Shown one piece after another: positions 36,315 to 45,748 of a DNA stretch of 64,000 nucleotides. The position numbers were made by a program, and so were the translations under genes. The stretch comes from Tissierellales bacterium (GTDB lineage: Bacteria > Bacillota > Clostridia > Tissierellales > Sedimentibacteraceae): contig JAHDQO010000001.1 of assembly GCA_018433765.1 (NCBI GenBank), forward strand, positions 372,001 to 436,000, written 5' to 3'. Position 1 is the stretch's first letter. Each line of letters opens with the position of its first letter. Below the pieces are notes generated by a model. It was not told the DNA's origin and did not search any database. It saw only the letters and a program-made list of their open reading frames with translations.

Positions 36315-36342
36315 TTGACAAATAATGATAAAAGAGTAATAT
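36315..36342 (+). promoter_or_regulatory. Promoter of the CARDB-M23 gene
   Basis: TTGACA (36315-36320), 16 bp and TAATAT (36337-36342) lie 69 bp before the start codon. Confidence 0.6.
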
Positions 36343-36410
36343 ATAGGTGTAATTACATTTTGGATGATCATTTGAATTGTATGAAAAATAAAACTAAGGG
36401 GATAAAGATT

Positions 36411-37820
36411 ATGAAAAAGATGATAGCTCTTATATTAACATTTATATTGGTATTAGGAGTTTACGCTTTAGGTTATCCACAAAATAATTTAGACATACAA
36501 TATAAAGATGATATAAGAGGTAATGAAGCTATAAAATACAAAAGTACTAAGGAAAATAAGTTAGATATAACACATCAGATAAAAGAAGTAATTGAAATAA
36601 AAGAGGATATTAACAGTAATATACAAAGTAATAGTATAAAACCTGATTTAAGGCTTTATGATTTAGGTGTAGAACCGGGTTGTTCATATCCTTTTGCAGC
36701 TAGAAAAGATGCTGTTTTACAGTATACTGTTGCCAATTTTAAAAATTGTGATTGTAAAGACGTAGAAGTTGGAGTTAAAATTGATGGAGAGTTATTTCAT
36801 ACTTTTAATATTGGAGATATACCTGCACACCGTGGATATATAACAACTTTTACTATAGGTAATTATAGGGAAGGAACATATAATGTTGAAATAATTGCAG
36901 ATATCAACAATATTATAGAAGAAGAAGATGAGACTAATAATTCAGATAGTGGTAATTTTACTTGGATAGGAACCCCTGATCTAGTTGCAGCAGAATGGAG
37001 AGATGAAGGTTTATCAGTGTATGAAAAAGACAAAAAGTACGATTTTTATTTTAGAGTTGATAATGCTGGTACAGGTGTTGCTAAAGGTGAAACTATTGTT
37101 TATTTAATAAATAATGGTGATACTGTTGCTCAATGGAGTTTTATTGACTTTCCTGAAAATGCATATTTTGAAAAAGATATTACTTTAAGGTTTCGTGATG
37201 AAGGTGATTACAATATTGGAATAGTTGTAGATAAAGAAAATAAAATTAGCGAGTCAAATGAAAATAATAATAGTATTATTAAAAAATATACTGCAGTAGA
37301 GTCATATGGAACGATGGGATGGGAATATATGTATAATAATCCCAATAATAGATATATATCTTCGGGTTATGGATTGCCAGATAGACCAGATCATTATGGA
37401 ATTGATATTATAAGTAGTAATTCCTCAGTAGACCATATATATGGTGATCCTATTGAAAATGTGTGTCCAGGAACAGTTGAATTAGCTACAGAGAGCCCTA
37501 CTGCTGGAAATTATGTTGTAGTAAAATCAGATAATATTGATCCAATTACAGGAAATAATCTTAGAGTAAGATATTTACACATGAAAGGTACACCAATTCC
37601 AAGACAAGGGGACATAGTTTCTAAAGGATCATTAGTTGGATATACAGGTAATACTGGATATGTTGAACCATTACCAACACCGAGTAATCCAAAAGGAGGG
37701 ACACATTTACATTTTGATGTTAATAATAAAGCAAAAACTGGGTATCTAACAATAAATGATACAATAAATCCTGAATTATTTTTTCCATTAATTACTTTCA
37801 GTGGAAAAACATCATTATAA
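36411..37820 (+). CDS. Secreted M23 peptidase with CARDB repeats
   Basis: The protein has 469 residues. ATG 36411 has an AAGGGGAT ribosome site and starts a signal peptide. Two CARDB-like Ig repeats (about 80-190 and 195-300) end in EEDETNNSDS and ISESNENNNS, the typical CARDB strand G. A C-terminal M23 domain has HYGIDI (about 328), RYLHMKG and HLHFDV (about 433), so all zinc ligands are present. It probably cleaves peptidoglycan, with the CARDB repeats mediating adhesion. Confidence 0.88.
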   Translation: MKKMIALILTFILVLGVYALGYPQNNLDIQYKDDIRGNEAIKYKSTKENKLDITHQIKEVIEIKEDINSNIQSNSIKPDLRLYDLGVEPGCSYPFAARKDAVLQYTVANFKNCDCKDVEVGVKIDGELFHTFNIGDIPAHRGYITTFTIGNYREGTYNVEIIADINNIIEEEDETNNSDSGNFTWIGTPDLVAAEWRDEGLSVYEKDKKYDFYFRVDNAGTGVAKGETIVYLINNGDTVAQWSFIDFPENAYFEKDITLRFRDEGDYNIGIVVDKENKISESNENNNSIIKKYTAVESYGTMGWEYMYNNPNNRYISSGYGLPDRPDHYGIDIISSNSSVDHIYGDPIENVCPGTVELATESPTAGNYVVVKSDNIDPITGNNLRVRYLHMKGTPIPRQGDIVSKGSLVGYTGNTGYVEPLPTPSNPKGGTHLHFDVNNKAKTGYLTINDTINPELFFPLITFSGKTSL

Positions 37821-37843
37821 AGAATGAGGAAAGGAAGATTGAT

Positions 37844-38509
37844 ATGAAAATTAAAAATTTTTTATTAGTTATGATAATTCTTATTATTCCGTTATATGGC
37901 TGCAACGAAAAATCTGTAAATACGATAGAAGATAGAAATACTGTCCATGATACAAAAATAAAAGCAAATGATACTGAATTACAATGCACAGTAGGAAAAG
38001 AAAGTATGGTACACGATGTAGCATTAGGAGGGAGTGCAGTAACTGATTGGAGTACTCCCTATTCTCCTATTTATTATGGAATTCCTACTTTTTTAAGGGA
38101 TATTGTTGGAGATGAAATTGTTGATGAATGGTTATCTCAATTTGAAAGTTTAGAAAATCCAGATGGACGTGATAAGCTTGAAATCAATGTAGTAAATGCA
38201 GTAAATGAAATGAAAATATCTAAAAATGATTTTATAAAATATAATATTGGATGGTCTTATTCAAAAGAAGAAGTTGAAGCCATGTTTTCACAAGATCAAA
38301 AGCTTGTAAATAAAGTCTTTGTAAATTTAGGTGCTTTACTTCATAACAATGAGATATATACAGCAAACTGGCTAGCTGTTCATACATACGAAGACTATAA
38401 GAGAGAAGGAATTACTGAAGAAATATTAGCAGAATATCTTGAAAGAATAGGGGAAGCACCATTAAAAGAGCAGCATAAGAAGATAAAAGTAAATTTAAAT
38501 AGTAAGTAA
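37844..38509 (+). CDS. Putative lipoprotein
   Basis: The protein has 221 residues with a lipobox LYGC (Cys 20). The rest is polar with conserved-looking aromatic segments (DWSTPYSPIYYGIPTFLRDI) but no known motif. It lies 23 bp after the M23 gene and so is probably co-transcribed. The function is unknown. Confidence 0.72.
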   Translation: MKIKNFLLVMIILIIPLYGCNEKSVNTIEDRNTVHDTKIKANDTELQCTVGKESMVHDVALGGSAVTDWSTPYSPIYYGIPTFLRDIVGDEIVDEWLSQFESLENPDGRDKLEINVVNAVNEMKISKNDFIKYNIGWSYSKEEVEAMFSQDQKLVNKVFVNLGALLHNNEIYTANWLAVHTYEDYKREGITEEILAEYLERIGEAPLKEQHKKIKVNLNSK

Positions 38510-38533
38510 AAATTTATATATTAAATTTTATTT

Positions 38534-38562
38534 AGTAGCTCTGTAAAGAGCTACTCTTCTAT
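38534..38562 (+). terminator. Hairpin, probable terminator
   Basis: AGTAGCTCT and AGAGCTACT arms around GTAA are followed by a pyrimidine/T stretch (CTTCTATTT). The T-run is weak. Confidence 0.6.
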
Positions 38563-38671
38563 TTAGATTGATATTTGAAACAATATTAGTTTTATATATT
38601 GTTTAGAAAAATAGAATAATTATTTATAAATTAATACAAACAATATATGTGAAATAGGGTGATATAAGTAA

Positions 38672-39391
38672 ATGAAATTTAAAAAATATATAGCATTATT
38701 TGTTGTAATAATTTTGTTAATTAGTAACTTAAATGCTTGTAGTAATGAAAAAGAAAAAAATAAAGAACTTGATGAAGGAAACATTGGTTTAGAAGATGAA
38801 TATAATCATAAAGAGAATGAAGAAACTTTTGATAAAGAAGAAAATGAAATTAACAAAATTGATGTAATTACAGATAAACAAATAAAGGAACAATTAAATT
38901 ATATTGATAGTGTACTATCAGTTGGAAAACCAATAGAAGAAATATGCGATAGTTTTGATGATTTGTATTGTAATTATATGGTTAATAAAGAGTCTTTTGA
39001 AGGCATGGGAGAATGCTACGTTTACATTTATAATAATTATGATACTGTATTGAAATTCTCTGAGAATGATTCTTACTATAACCAAGATTCATATTTACTT
39101 GGGATAGTTTCCGAGGTTAATAATGATTTTATTATAATAAATGAAGAATTAAAAGTTACTGATTATAATATATATTTTGATTTACAATTATTTATTAATA
39201 ATATGCTTATGTCAAGGAAAGCAGGCATTAAGCTTGACATATTTACTAATACTAATAATGAAGTATATGAAGCAAAACTGACTTATGTTCAAGGAGATAA
39301 TAATAATATAAATATGATTTCATATAATCCAGATGGGAGTGTTAATGAATATTACAACATATTAGATGAAATATATAAATACTTATATTAA
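38672..39391 (+). CDS. Lipoprotein with the same uncharacterised domain as the SLH protein
   Basis: The protein has 239 residues. A lipoprotein signal (lipobox LNAC, Cys 23) and an acidic Glu/Asn linker (25-70) precede a domain of about 165 residues. That domain parallels the C-terminus of the protein at 34823-35989: KEQLNYIDSVLSVGKPIEEI, NIYFDLQLFINNMLMSRKAG, YVQGDNNNINMISYNPDG. The two are clear paralogues with different surface anchors. The function is unknown. Confidence 0.75.
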   Translation: MKFKKYIALFVVIILLISNLNACSNEKEKNKELDEGNIGLEDEYNHKENEETFDKEENEINKIDVITDKQIKEQLNYIDSVLSVGKPIEEICDSFDDLYCNYMVNKESFEGMGECYVYIYNNYDTVLKFSENDSYYNQDSYLLGIVSEVNNDFIIINEELKVTDYNIYFDLQLFINNMLMSRKAGIKLDIFTNTNNEVYEAKLTYVQGDNNNINMISYNPDGSVNEYYNILDEIYKYLY

Positions 39392-39508
39392 CATTTATTA
39401 TATTTACTTTTTAGTAGGTTATATTAAGAATCATTAATCAAAAGATTATTTTACTTAAAAAGATAGTAATCTAATAAAAATCAAGTATAGGAAGAAAGGA
39501 AATTATAA

Positions 39509-39568
39509 TATAGATAACAATAATTTCCTTAAAAAACCCTTGACAACAAATATTTATTGTATTATATT
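39509..39568 (+). promoter_or_regulatory. Promoter of the tyrS T-box transcript
   Basis: TTGACA (39540-39545), 17 bp and TATATT (39563-39568) lie directly before the T-box leader. The first 55 bp are the intact copy of the repeat also found at 36039. Confidence 0.78.
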
Positions 39569-39569
39569 A

Positions 39570-39810
39570 CATATAAATAAAGAAAATTGACTGTGAAAGA
39601 AACAGTAGTAAAATCTGGTTACAAATTAAGAGAATAAATCGGTTGGTGTGAGGTTTATAGTACAGATATTTACGAAATACGCTTCTGGAGTTACTGTAGG
39701 AAACTACAGCGTAATCGTACGATAAAGCGAACAAAGTCACTGTGATAGCAGTGTAAATTAAGGTGGTACCACGGCCATGTCGTCCTTTCGACATGGCCTT
39801 TTTTTATTTT
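39570..39810 (+). promoter_or_regulatory. T-box riboswitch for tyrosine
   Basis: The canonical T-box sequence AAGGTGGTACCACGG is at 39760-39774. It overlaps the antiterminator and runs into the terminator GGCCATGTCG/CGACATGGCC plus seven T (39773-39805). A TAC in the stem I region (TTATAGTAC) is the likely Tyr specifier. Uncharged tRNA-Tyr would stabilise the antiterminator and allow tyrS transcription. Confidence 0.95.
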
Positions 39811-39837
39811 ACGAAATAAATATTGGAGGAAAATATT

Positions 39838-41067
39838 ATGGAAAGAAATATTTATGATGTCCTAAAAGAAAGAGGATTTATAGAGCAGGCAACACATGAA
39901 GATGAAATTCGAGAATTACTTGGAAAAGAAAAAGTAACTTTTTATATAGGATTTGACCCAACAGCAGATAGTCTCCATATAGGGCACTTTATTCAAATTA
40001 TGGTTATGATGCATATGCAAAAGGTAGGACATATTCCTATTGCTTTACTCGGTGGTGGAACTGCAATGGTAGGAGACCCATCAGGAAAAAGTGATATGAG
40101 AAAAATGATGACTATTGAACAACTAGATTCTAATGTTGCACAGTTTAAAAAGCAAGTAAGCAAGTATGTTGAGTTTGGTGAAAACAAAGGATATGTTGTA
40201 AATAATGCAGATTGGCTGAGAAACTTAAACTATATAGAATTTTTAAGAGAAATAGGCGTCCATTTTTCAGTAAACAAAATGCTTACAGCAGAATGTTTTA
40301 AATCAAGAATGGAAAAGGGCTTATCATTTCTTGAATTTAACTATATGCTTATGCAGGGGTATGATTTCTTAGAACTTAATAGAAGATATAACTGTAAACT
40401 TCAAATGGGAGGAAATGATCAGTGGTCTAATATTATTGCTGGAGCTGATTTAGTAAGAAGAAAAGAACAAAAACTTGCATATGGATTGACTTTTAAACTT
40501 CTAACTACAAGCGAAGGCAAGAAAATGGGCAAAACAGAAAAAGGAGCAGTTTGGATTAATAATGATAAAACACCACCATATGAACTTTATCAATACCTTA
40601 GAAATATTGATGATGCAGACGTAAGAAACTGCTTATGCTTGCTAACATTTTTACCTATGGAAGAAGTAGAAAGATTATCTTCATTAGAAGGAGCAGAAAT
40701 AAATAAAGCAAAAGAAATTTTAGCATATGAATTTACTAAAATTGTTCACGGCGAAGATGAAGCCAAAAAAGCACAAGAAGCAGCTAGAGCATTATTTAGT
40801 AAAGGAACAGACTCAGAAAATATGCCTACAACAGAAATAAGCAAGCAGGAAATAGAAGATGAAAACACAATTATAGATATGCTTCTTAAAACAGGATTAG
40901 TAAAGTCAAAAAGTGAAGGTAGAAGATTAATCCAGCAAGGTGGAGTAAAAATAAATGATGCTAAAGTAGAAGATATAAACAAAAAAATAACTAGTGAAGA
41001 TTTTATAAGCGATAAACTAATTATTAAAAAAGGTAAAAAAGTATTCCATCAGGTAAAACTTGTTTAA
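39838..41067 (+). CDS. tyrS: Tyrosyl-tRNA synthetase
   Basis: The protein has 409 residues. The HIGH motif is at 47-50 (SLHIGH), the KMSKS-type motif is KKMGKT (about 229-233), and a C-terminal S4 RNA-binding domain contains [24 protein letters not shown] at 39823 overlaps TTGGAGGAAA, so ATG 39838 is the start. It is controlled by the T-box leader. Confidence 0.97.
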   Translation: MERNIYDVLKERGFIEQATHEDEIRELLGKEKVTFYIGFDPTADSLHIGHFIQIMVMMHMQKVGHIPIALLGGGTAMVGDPSGKSDMRKMMTIEQLDSNVAQFKKQVSKYVEFGENKGYVVNNADWLRNLNYIEFLREIGVHFSVNKMLTAECFKSRMEKGLSFLEFNYMLMQGYDFLELNRRYNCKLQMGGNDQWSNIIAGADLVRRKEQKLAYGLTFKLLTTSEGKKMGKTEKGAVWINNDKTPPYELYQYLRNIDDADVRNCLCLLTFLPMEEVERLSSLEGAEINKAKEILAYEFTKIVHGEDEAKKAQEAARALFSKGTDSENMPTTEISKQEIEDENTIIDMLLKTGLVKSKSEGRRLIQQGGVKINDAKVEDINKKITSEDFISDKLIIKKGKKVFHQVKLV

Positions 41068-41098
41068 AATAAAATAATATAATTTGTTTATAATAAAG

Positions 41099-41122
41099 AA
41101 AGAGCCATTAGGCTCTTTTTTA
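41099..41122 (+). terminator. Intrinsic terminator of tyrS
   Basis: AAAGAGCC-ATTA-GGCTCTTT is followed by further T. Confidence 0.85.
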
Positions 41123-41183
41123 TTGAAAAAATTCTATTTTTTATTTATAATAAATGTTATATTGTGAAACGAAAGGATAGTAT

Positions 41184-42320
41184 ATGAATAATATTAAGCT
41201 TGCAGCAGTTTGTGCATTTGGTATAGAAGCAATAGTAAAAAGAGAACTGCATAATTTAGGATATGAGAATACACTAACAGACAATGGATGGATATATTTT
41301 GATGGAGAAATTGAAGATATTCCAAAAACAAATATTAATTTAAGAAGTGCAGATAGAATCATGTTAGTAATGGGACAATTTGAAGCATTAACTTATGAAG
41401 AGTTATTTGATAAAACCTATGAGCTTCCATGGGAAGAATGGATTACAGAAGATGGTGCGTTTACAGTCAAAGGAAAGTCTGTAAAGTCTACATTATTTAG
41501 TGTATCTGACTGTCAATCTATAGTAAAAAAAGCTGTAGTTGAAAAGTTGAAGAAAAAATATGATACTGACTGGTTTAGTGAAAAAGGAGCTGAATTTACT
41601 ATACAAGTATCTATACATAAAAATACTGCAATACTTACCATAGATACTACTGGTTCCAGAGAAGGATTATTCAAAAGAGGATATAGAAAAAATTCTATAA
41701 GAGCACCTTTAAAGGAAACGTTAGCTGCTGCTTTGGTTCAGCTAAGTTATTGGAATAAAGATAGAATATTGTTAGATCCAATGTGTGGGTCAGGGACAAT
41801 TCCTATAGAAGCAGCATTGATAGGCAGAAACATTGCACCGGGCATAGAAAGAACTTATGCAGCAGAAAAGTGGCCTAAAGTACCAGAAAATTTGTGGAAA
41901 AAAGCTAGAGTTGAAGCTAGACGAAAAATTGATTTTAATTCAGAAATAAAAATATACGCTTCTGATATAAGTAAAGAAGCTATGAGAATTGCAGAAGAAA
42001 ATGCTTATAAAGCAGGGGTAGATGATTGTATAGAATTTAAAGTTCAAGATATAAAAAATATTGAATTGCCAGGAGAATATGGTATACTAATTACTAATCC
42101 ACCTTACGGTGAAAGAATTGGAAAAAAAGAAGAGATACAAAAAATACATAAAGCTATAGGAAAAATTTTCGGCAGGAATAATACATGGTCAAATTATATT
42201 ATTACATCAGATACTAATTTTGAGAAGATATATGGTAGAAAAGCAGACAGAAAAAGAAAATTATTTAATGGTGATGTTAAAGTTAATTATTACCAATACT
42301 ATGGAGAACGCCCTAAATAG
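41184..42320 (+). CDS. THUMP-domain 23S rRNA guanine-N2 methyltransferase (RlmL/YpsC-type)
   Basis: The protein has 378 residues. An N-terminal ferredoxin-like/THUMP region is followed by a Rossmann methyltransferase with LLDPMCGSGTIPIEAAL (motif I, near 193-209) and the NPPY catalytic motif (ITNPPYGERIG, near 305). It matches the RlmL N-terminal/YpsC family that modifies 23S rRNA. A separate C-terminal RlmK domain is absent, as usual in Firmicutes. Confidence 0.9.
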   Translation: MNNIKLAAVCAFGIEAIVKRELHNLGYENTLTDNGWIYFDGEIEDIPKTNINLRSADRIMLVMGQFEALTYEELFDKTYELPWEEWITEDGAFTVKGKSVKSTLFSVSDCQSIVKKAVVEKLKKKYDTDWFSEKGAEFTIQVSIHKNTAILTIDTTGSREGLFKRGYRKNSIRAPLKETLAAALVQLSYWNKDRILLDPMCGSGTIPIEAALIGRNIAPGIERTYAAEKWPKVPENLWKKARVEARRKIDFNSEIKIYASDISKEAMRIAEENAYKAGVDDCIEFKVQDIKNIELPGEYGILITNPPYGERIGKKEEIQKIHKAIGKIFGRNNTWSNYIITSDTNFEKIYGRKADRKRKLFNGDVKVNYYQYYGERPK

Positions 42321-42442
42321 TATTAATGAAAATTGTTAGTTCCTTTACTAAGCTTTACTAAATGTTTTTTATCTTTAGAGTATAGAAAACAATATTAAAA
42401 TATGTTATAATTTAACGATAGATACATATAGGGAGTTAGCAA

Positions 42443-42886
42443 ATGATTGAAGAAATAAGTGCTGGAGGTATTGTTTTTTTTGGAAATACAATACTAATGT
42501 TAAGAAAATTTAATGGAGATTGGGTTCTTCCGAAAGGAAGAGTTGAGAACAGCGAATCACTAAAAGAAGCTGCAATAAGAGAAGTGTTTGAAGAAAGCAG
42601 AGCTAAGGTTAATGTAATAAAATATTTATGTAAAATAAACTATGAATTTGATAGAACAGGAGTACAAAATAGTAATCATATTAAAAAAATAGTGCATTGG
42701 TATTTAATGACAGCTAGAGATATGAACTGTAAAGCCCAGAAAAATGAAGGATTCAAAGATTCATGTTTTATTCCATTCGAAAGAGCTGTAAAAGTTGCAA
42801 GATATGACGATGAAAGAAGAGTAATAATTGAAGCAATCAATGATATTAAATTTATGAATATGGACAAATTAAATATAAGAAACTAA
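42443..42886 (+). CDS. NUDIX hydrolase, YvcI-like position
   Basis: The protein has 147 residues. The Nudix box runs from G32 (Gx5E to E38) to REVFEES (R46, E47, E50, E51), with the last Gly replaced by Arg. It sits 29 bp before whiA. In Bacillus a NUDIX gene (yvcI) heads the yvcJ-yvcK-whiA-crh cluster, so synteny is partly kept while yvcJ and yvcK are absent. The substrate is unknown. Confidence 0.9.
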   Translation: MIEEISAGGIVFFGNTILMLRKFNGDWVLPKGRVENSESLKEAAIREVFEESRAKVNVIKYLCKINYEFDRTGVQNSNHIKKIVHWYLMTARDMNCKAQKNEGFKDSCFIPFERAVKVARYDDERRVIIEAINDIKFMNMDKLNIRN

Positions 42887-42915
42887 AAAAATGATTGCTA
42901 CCTAAGGAGATAGAA

Positions 42916-43875
42916 ATGTCATTTTCAACTAAAACAAAAAATGAATTAACGAGGATAGAAATATCAAATAAATGCTGTGTACTAGCTGAATTATCTGCAC
43001 TTTTAAGGACTGTTGGAATAATAAAACTTAGAGGTTCAAATAAAATTATAATAGAATTTACTACTGAAAATGCAGGAGTAGCAAGAAGAATTTTTAGTAT
43101 GTTAAAACTTTTATATAATTCACATAACGAAGTAAATGTAAAAAAAAGTAACAGATTAAAAAGACATAACAACTACACTGTAAAAATAAATGAAGAAGAT
43201 GCATATGTAATACTAAAAGATTTAAAAATAATAAAAAGTGACACTATAAACATATTAGATTTTAATCATGGGATACCTCAAGAATTAATAGTAAACGATT
43301 GCTGCAAGAGAGCATATATAAGAGGAACTTTTTTAGGATGTGGTTCTATTAGTGATCCTGAAAAAGCATATCATCTAGAATTTGTTAATCATAAAGAGCA
43401 GCACGGCAATGATTTAATAAAGCTAATGGGACAATTTTTAATAAATGCTAAGCAAATTAAACGTAAAGATTACTATATTACTTATTTAAAAGAAAGTGAG
43501 CAAATAGTAGACTTACTAAATATTATGGGAGCTTATAATGCTTTGCTGGCTTTAGAAAATATAAGAGCTATAAAAGAAACAAGAAACAAAATAAATAGAA
43601 TAATAAATTGTGAAACAGCTAATCTTGAAAAGACAGTAAACGCATCAGTAAGACAAATTAACAATATTAGAATTATTGACAAATACGAAGGACTAGATAA
43701 ATTGCCTAATAACTTACAACAGTTAGCAGAACTGAGATTAAAGAATAGTGATGCAAGCTTAAAAGAATTAGGGCAAATGTTAAATCCTCCATTAGGGAAA
43801 TCAGGTGTCAATCATAGATTAAGAAAGATAGAAAAAATTGCTGAAGCACTTCTTTATGAAAGGAGGATAAGATAA
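42916..43875 (+). CDS. whiA: DNA-binding protein WhiA
   Basis: The protein has 319 residues. The start MSFSTKTKNELTRIE, the LAGLIDADG-derived fold with CCKRAYIRGTFLGCGSISDPEKAYHLEF, and the C-terminal HTH (ELGQMLNPPLGKSGVNHRLRKIEKIA) are diagnostic. WhiA acts in cell division, chromosome segregation or sporulation control in Gram-positives. ATG 42916 follows AAGGAGATAG. Its stop overlaps the HPr start (TAATG). Confidence 0.96.
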   Translation: MSFSTKTKNELTRIEISNKCCVLAELSALLRTVGIIKLRGSNKIIIEFTTENAGVARRIFSMLKLLYNSHNEVNVKKSNRLKRHNNYTVKINEEDAYVILKDLKIIKSDTINILDFNHGIPQELIVNDCCKRAYIRGTFLGCGSISDPEKAYHLEFVNHKEQHGNDLIKLMGQFLINAKQIKRKDYYITYLKESEQIVDLLNIMGAYNALLALENIRAIKETRNKINRIINCETANLEKTVNASVRQINNIRIIDKYEGLDKLPNNLQQLAELRLKNSDASLKELGQMLNPPLGKSGVNHRLRKIEKIAEALLYERRIR

Positions 43876-44141
43876 TGAAATCACAAAGAATAGTAATAAA
43901 AAATAAAATAGGACTTCATGCAAGACCAGCTGCACTTTTTGTAAGAAAAGCCGGCGAATTTAATAGTGAAATAATAATTAAAAAAGGTAAGCAGGAAGCT
44001 AATGCTAAAAGTATAATTAGTATAATGGCACTAGGAGCCACAAAAGGTGAAGAAATTATAATTGCTACAAAAGGTTCTGATGAAGATGAAGCTTTGAAAG
44101 CAATGGTAGAATTACTTGAAAGTTTTGAAAAAGAAAATTAA
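43875..44141 (+). CDS. HPr phosphocarrier protein
   Basis: The protein has 88 residues. His15 (GLHARPA) and Ser46 (AKSIISIM) are both present, so it can be phosphorylated by PTS EI and by HPr kinase. In Bacillus this position after whiA holds Crh, which lacks His15; here the His is kept, so it is HPr-like by residues and Crh-like by location. It overlaps whiA by 1 bp. Confidence 0.93.
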   Translation: MKSQRIVIKNKIGLHARPAALFVRKAGEFNSEIIIKKGKQEANAKSIISIMALGATKGEEIIIATKGSDEDEALKAMVELLESFEKEN

Positions 44142-44155
44142 AAAGACCGAAAGTG

Positions 44156-44209
44156 AACCGACCCCCAAAAGTTAGACCTAAAAATCTAACAATTGGAGGT
44201 CGGTTTTTT
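44156..44209 (+). terminator. Long-stem intrinsic terminator
   Basis: AACCGACC...CCAA..GTTAGA pairs with TCTAAC..TTGG.GGTCGGTT, followed by six T. It ends the NUDIX-whiA-HPr unit. Confidence 0.82.
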
Positions 44210-44228
44210 ATGCTGATTTACATTTAGT

Positions 44229-45581
44229 TTATTCAGGATTTATATATTTAGCAGGATATATAGGTTTTGTCAAATCGACTCCTTCAACAAAATTATTAAC
44301 TTGCTCACCATTAACTGTTATGCTAATCGAATTAACATTTTGTATACTAGTAAAAGAATAAGTAAGTGAGTCTATTAACATACGTTTTAAATCATCTCTA
44401 GATTCAAAGCTCTTAATTAAAGCATCGTTGAAATCTAAGTTCAAGTTACCATTTACGTCTGTTGTTCCTTGCAAAATAAGATTCTCATTAATTGGATTTT
44501 TTACATATGGCATCTTACTGCTTTTTAAAAACTCAAATATCTTTTCAGCTTTTACTTCTATACTGTCATCATTATTTATTGTATAGACTTTATAATCTGT
44601 AAGGTAATATCTATCATTTAATCTAAAAGCTAAATAAGCTTTATCATTATAAGAATAAGGTATAGATTTTTCAATAGTAACACCATGGAAGAAAGTTGTT
44701 CCTTGAGCACTATCAACTGTGAATTTTACCCTACTAAAATCTAAATCATTTTGTAAAGTGTACATAGATTTTAATAATGAATAATAAGCTATGGCACTTT
44801 GTGTTGAATTCTCACTATATGTAGTATCCTTACTTGGTAAATCAATATATACAACCTTATCAAAGAAAGTAGTATAATTAACTTCTCCAATAGTTTTACT
44901 CATATTTTCTGATAAAGGACCTTTTTTTAGTTCATCAATCGTCTTTTTATGTAAAGATTTATCTGAATCAACAAATCTAGTAACGGGTATTAACACATCA
45001 TTGTCAATATTCTTGTTCTTATCAGAAAAATATAATGTAATTCCTGCTTTATTTTTTGGTGCTGTATTTGTAGCAGGGGAATAAACAGCATTGTCTGTGT
45101 AACTAACATTTAATCTTATTGATTTATTTTCCTCTGTTAATTCTTTTATAGTTGATTTTATTACAATCGCATAAGTTCCTGCTTCTAGTCCAAGATTATC
45201 TTGACTTATGTCAAGAGTTGTTCTCATAGGATTATCTCTACTTATATGTGAAGTTCCATTAGTAAAATGTATGGATACAGATTCTAAATCAGTAAAGTTT
45301 GATACTATAAGTTCATCATCTTTATAAACATCCGCATAGAATAAGTTGTCTGTAGTAGTAGTTATATCATTTTCATCATCAGGAACAAGAGTAAGAACAA
45401 TAGTGTCAGGGTCATTTAAATCAGTTCCTTCATCACACATTAATCGTATCATATTTGCTGTTTCACTAAGTTCCGGTATATCAACATGTCCGCTGTAGTC
45501 AACTGGAGAAAGAGTAAAAACATATGTAGAAGCCATTAAACCAATGATGATTAGTAATAAAACATTATAAAGTGTTTTCAA
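44229..45581 (-). CDS. GerMN-domain protein
   Basis: The protein has 450 residues from TTG 45581, which lies 7 nt after GAGAGGTG; an ATG 39 bp upstream lacks a ribosome site. One N-terminal membrane helix precedes an Ig-like region and a GerMN domain (about 185-300: LIPVTRFVD, TIDELKKGPLSENM, NSTQSAIAYYSLLKSM, VKFTVDS). GerMN proteins are found in spore germination and cell-wall contexts. It is anchored facing outwards. Confidence 0.85.
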   Translation of the reverse strand: MKTLYNVLLLIIIGLMASTYVFTLSPVDYSGHVDIPELSETANMIRLMCDEGTDLNDPDTIVLTLVPDDENDITTTTDNLFYADVYKDDELIVSNFTDLESVSIHFTNGTSHISRDNPMRTTLDISQDNLGLEAGTYAIVIKSTIKELTEENKSIRLNVSYTDNAVYSPATNTAPKNKAGITLYFSDKNKNIDNDVLIPVTRFVDSDKSLHKKTIDELKKGPLSENMSKTIGEVNYTTFFDKVVYIDLPSKDTTYSENSTQSAIAYYSLLKSMYTLQNDLDFSRVKFTVDSAQGTTFFHGVTIEKSIPYSYNDKAYLAFRLNDRYYLTDYKVYTINNDDSIEVKAEKIFEFLKSSKMPYVKNPINENLILQGTTDVNGNLNLDFNDALIKSFESRDDLKRMLIDSLTYSFTSIQNVNSISITVNGEQVNNFVEGVDLTKPIYPAKYINPE

Positions 45582-45748
45582 ATTTTGCACCTCTCTATAA
45601 TTATTACTTATATTATACATTATTAATTTGAAAAAATAAACAGTAGATAATATAATTAATTAGGTAAAAATATTAATATTATTTTTAATCAAAATGCAAA
45701 TAATTATTATAGTAATTTTAAATAAATGAGAGGAAAAGGAAGCATAAA

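Noticed and set aside
43875-44141. Crh (catabolite repression HPr) by position
   Set aside because: Crh lacks His15; this protein has HARPA with His15 and Ser46, so it is named HPr.
44156-44209. IS150-like insertion-sequence end after HPr
   Set aside because: The CCCCCAAAAGTTAG motif recalls IS ends, but the sequence folds into one long hairpin with a T-run at the operon end and no transposase is nearby, so a terminator is the simpler reading.
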